From: Bacteroidetes bacterium UBA6661
GTDB taxonomy: Bacteria; Bacteroidota; Bacteroidia; AKYH767-A; OLB10
DNA length: 6,445 nucleotides
Reading direction: 5' to 3'
Assembly: GCA_002455375.1 (NCBI GenBank)
Contig: DKKR01000073.1
Location: forward strand, 298-6,742
Shown: positions 6,369 to 6,445 of the stretch, one piece after another
How the letters are laid out: each line of letters begins with the position of its first letter
How positions within the stretch are numbered: the first letter of the stretch is position 1
Made by a program: the position numbers and the translations under genes
Notes under the pieces: model-generated
The model's database searches: none
What the model was told of the DNA's origin: nothing
Seen by the model: only the letters and a program-made list of their open reading frames with translations

Positions 6369-6442
6369 GGTTCCGTAGCTTAACTGAATAGAGCATCTGA
6401 CTACGGATCAGAAGGTTGGGGGTTTGAATCCCTCCGGGACCA
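6369..6442 (+). tRNA. tRNA-Arg (anticodon ACG)
   Basis: A complete 74-nt cloverleaf can be folded by hand. The acceptor stem GGTTCCG (6369-6375) pairs with CGGGACC (6435-6441) with one T-G wobble, and the discriminator is A6442. The D-stem is GCTT/GAGC (6378-6381, 6391-6394). The anticodon stem TCTGA/TCAGA (6396-6400, 6408-6412) encloses the loop CTACGGA with anticodon ACG at 6403-6405, read as ICG after A34 deamination. The T-stem GGGGG/CCCTC (6418-6422, 6430-6434) encloses TTTGAAT. CCA is not encoded (ACTT follows), so it is added after transcription. Unusual bases are A at position 19 (6387) and T at position 56 (6425), where nearly all tRNAs have G19 and C56. Since both change together, the gene looks functional rather than decayed. 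Confidence 0.95.
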
Positions 6443-6445
6443 CTT

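Overview
The window looks like a chromosomal segment from a member of the Bacteroidota. Four things support this: a type IX secretion (T9SS) type A C-terminal sorting domain at the left edge, a TonB with the N-terminal signature typical of this phylum, three matches to the Bacteroidota -7 promoter element TAnnTTTG, and a general absence of clear Shine-Dalgarno sequences. The DNA is AT-rich and densely coding. No gene-free stretch exceeds 300 bases; the longest gap is 158 bases, between the kinase and tonB genes.

Layout. Positions 1-444 (+) hold the 3' end of a large secreted protein: two Cys/Gly-rich repeats with a 90-nt period, then a T9SS sorting domain. Converging on it is a minus-strand cluster that reads mqnD (2789-1935), hldD (1931-966), gtrA-like (907-449). 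These encode a futalosine-pathway menaquinone enzyme, the ADP-heptose epimerase for lipopolysaccharide core, and a small GtrA-family membrane protein. The mqnD and hldD genes are 3 nt apart and surely co-transcribed. A perfect 8-bp stem-loop (441-460) covers both convergent stop codons. Divergent from mqnD is a soluble Ser/Thr protein kinase (2850-3803, +), then a stand-alone TonB-family protein (3962-4765, +) closed by a strong intrinsic terminator (4812-4843). Immediately after that terminator a TAnnTTTG promoter starts a two-gene unit: a short NfeD-like membrane protein (4863-5327) and the flotillin-like FloA (5346-6317), a known membrane-microdomain pair. The window ends with a tRNA-Arg(ACG) gene (6369-6442) that has its own well-formed promoter.

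How the genes work together. Most of the content concerns the cell envelope: secretion to the surface, LPS heptose, polyprenyl-linked sugar transport (GtrA), TonB energy transduction and membrane organisation. MqnD feeds respiration. I see no mobile element, CRISPR array, phage gene or evident new defence system, and these look like ordinary vertically inherited genes. The most unusual detail is in the tRNA: the near-universal G19-C56 tertiary pair appears replaced by A19-U56. Other points worth a second look are the compact, nearly leaderless promoters, the promoter tucked against the terminator upstream of nfeD, and the kinase with a non-RD catalytic loop.
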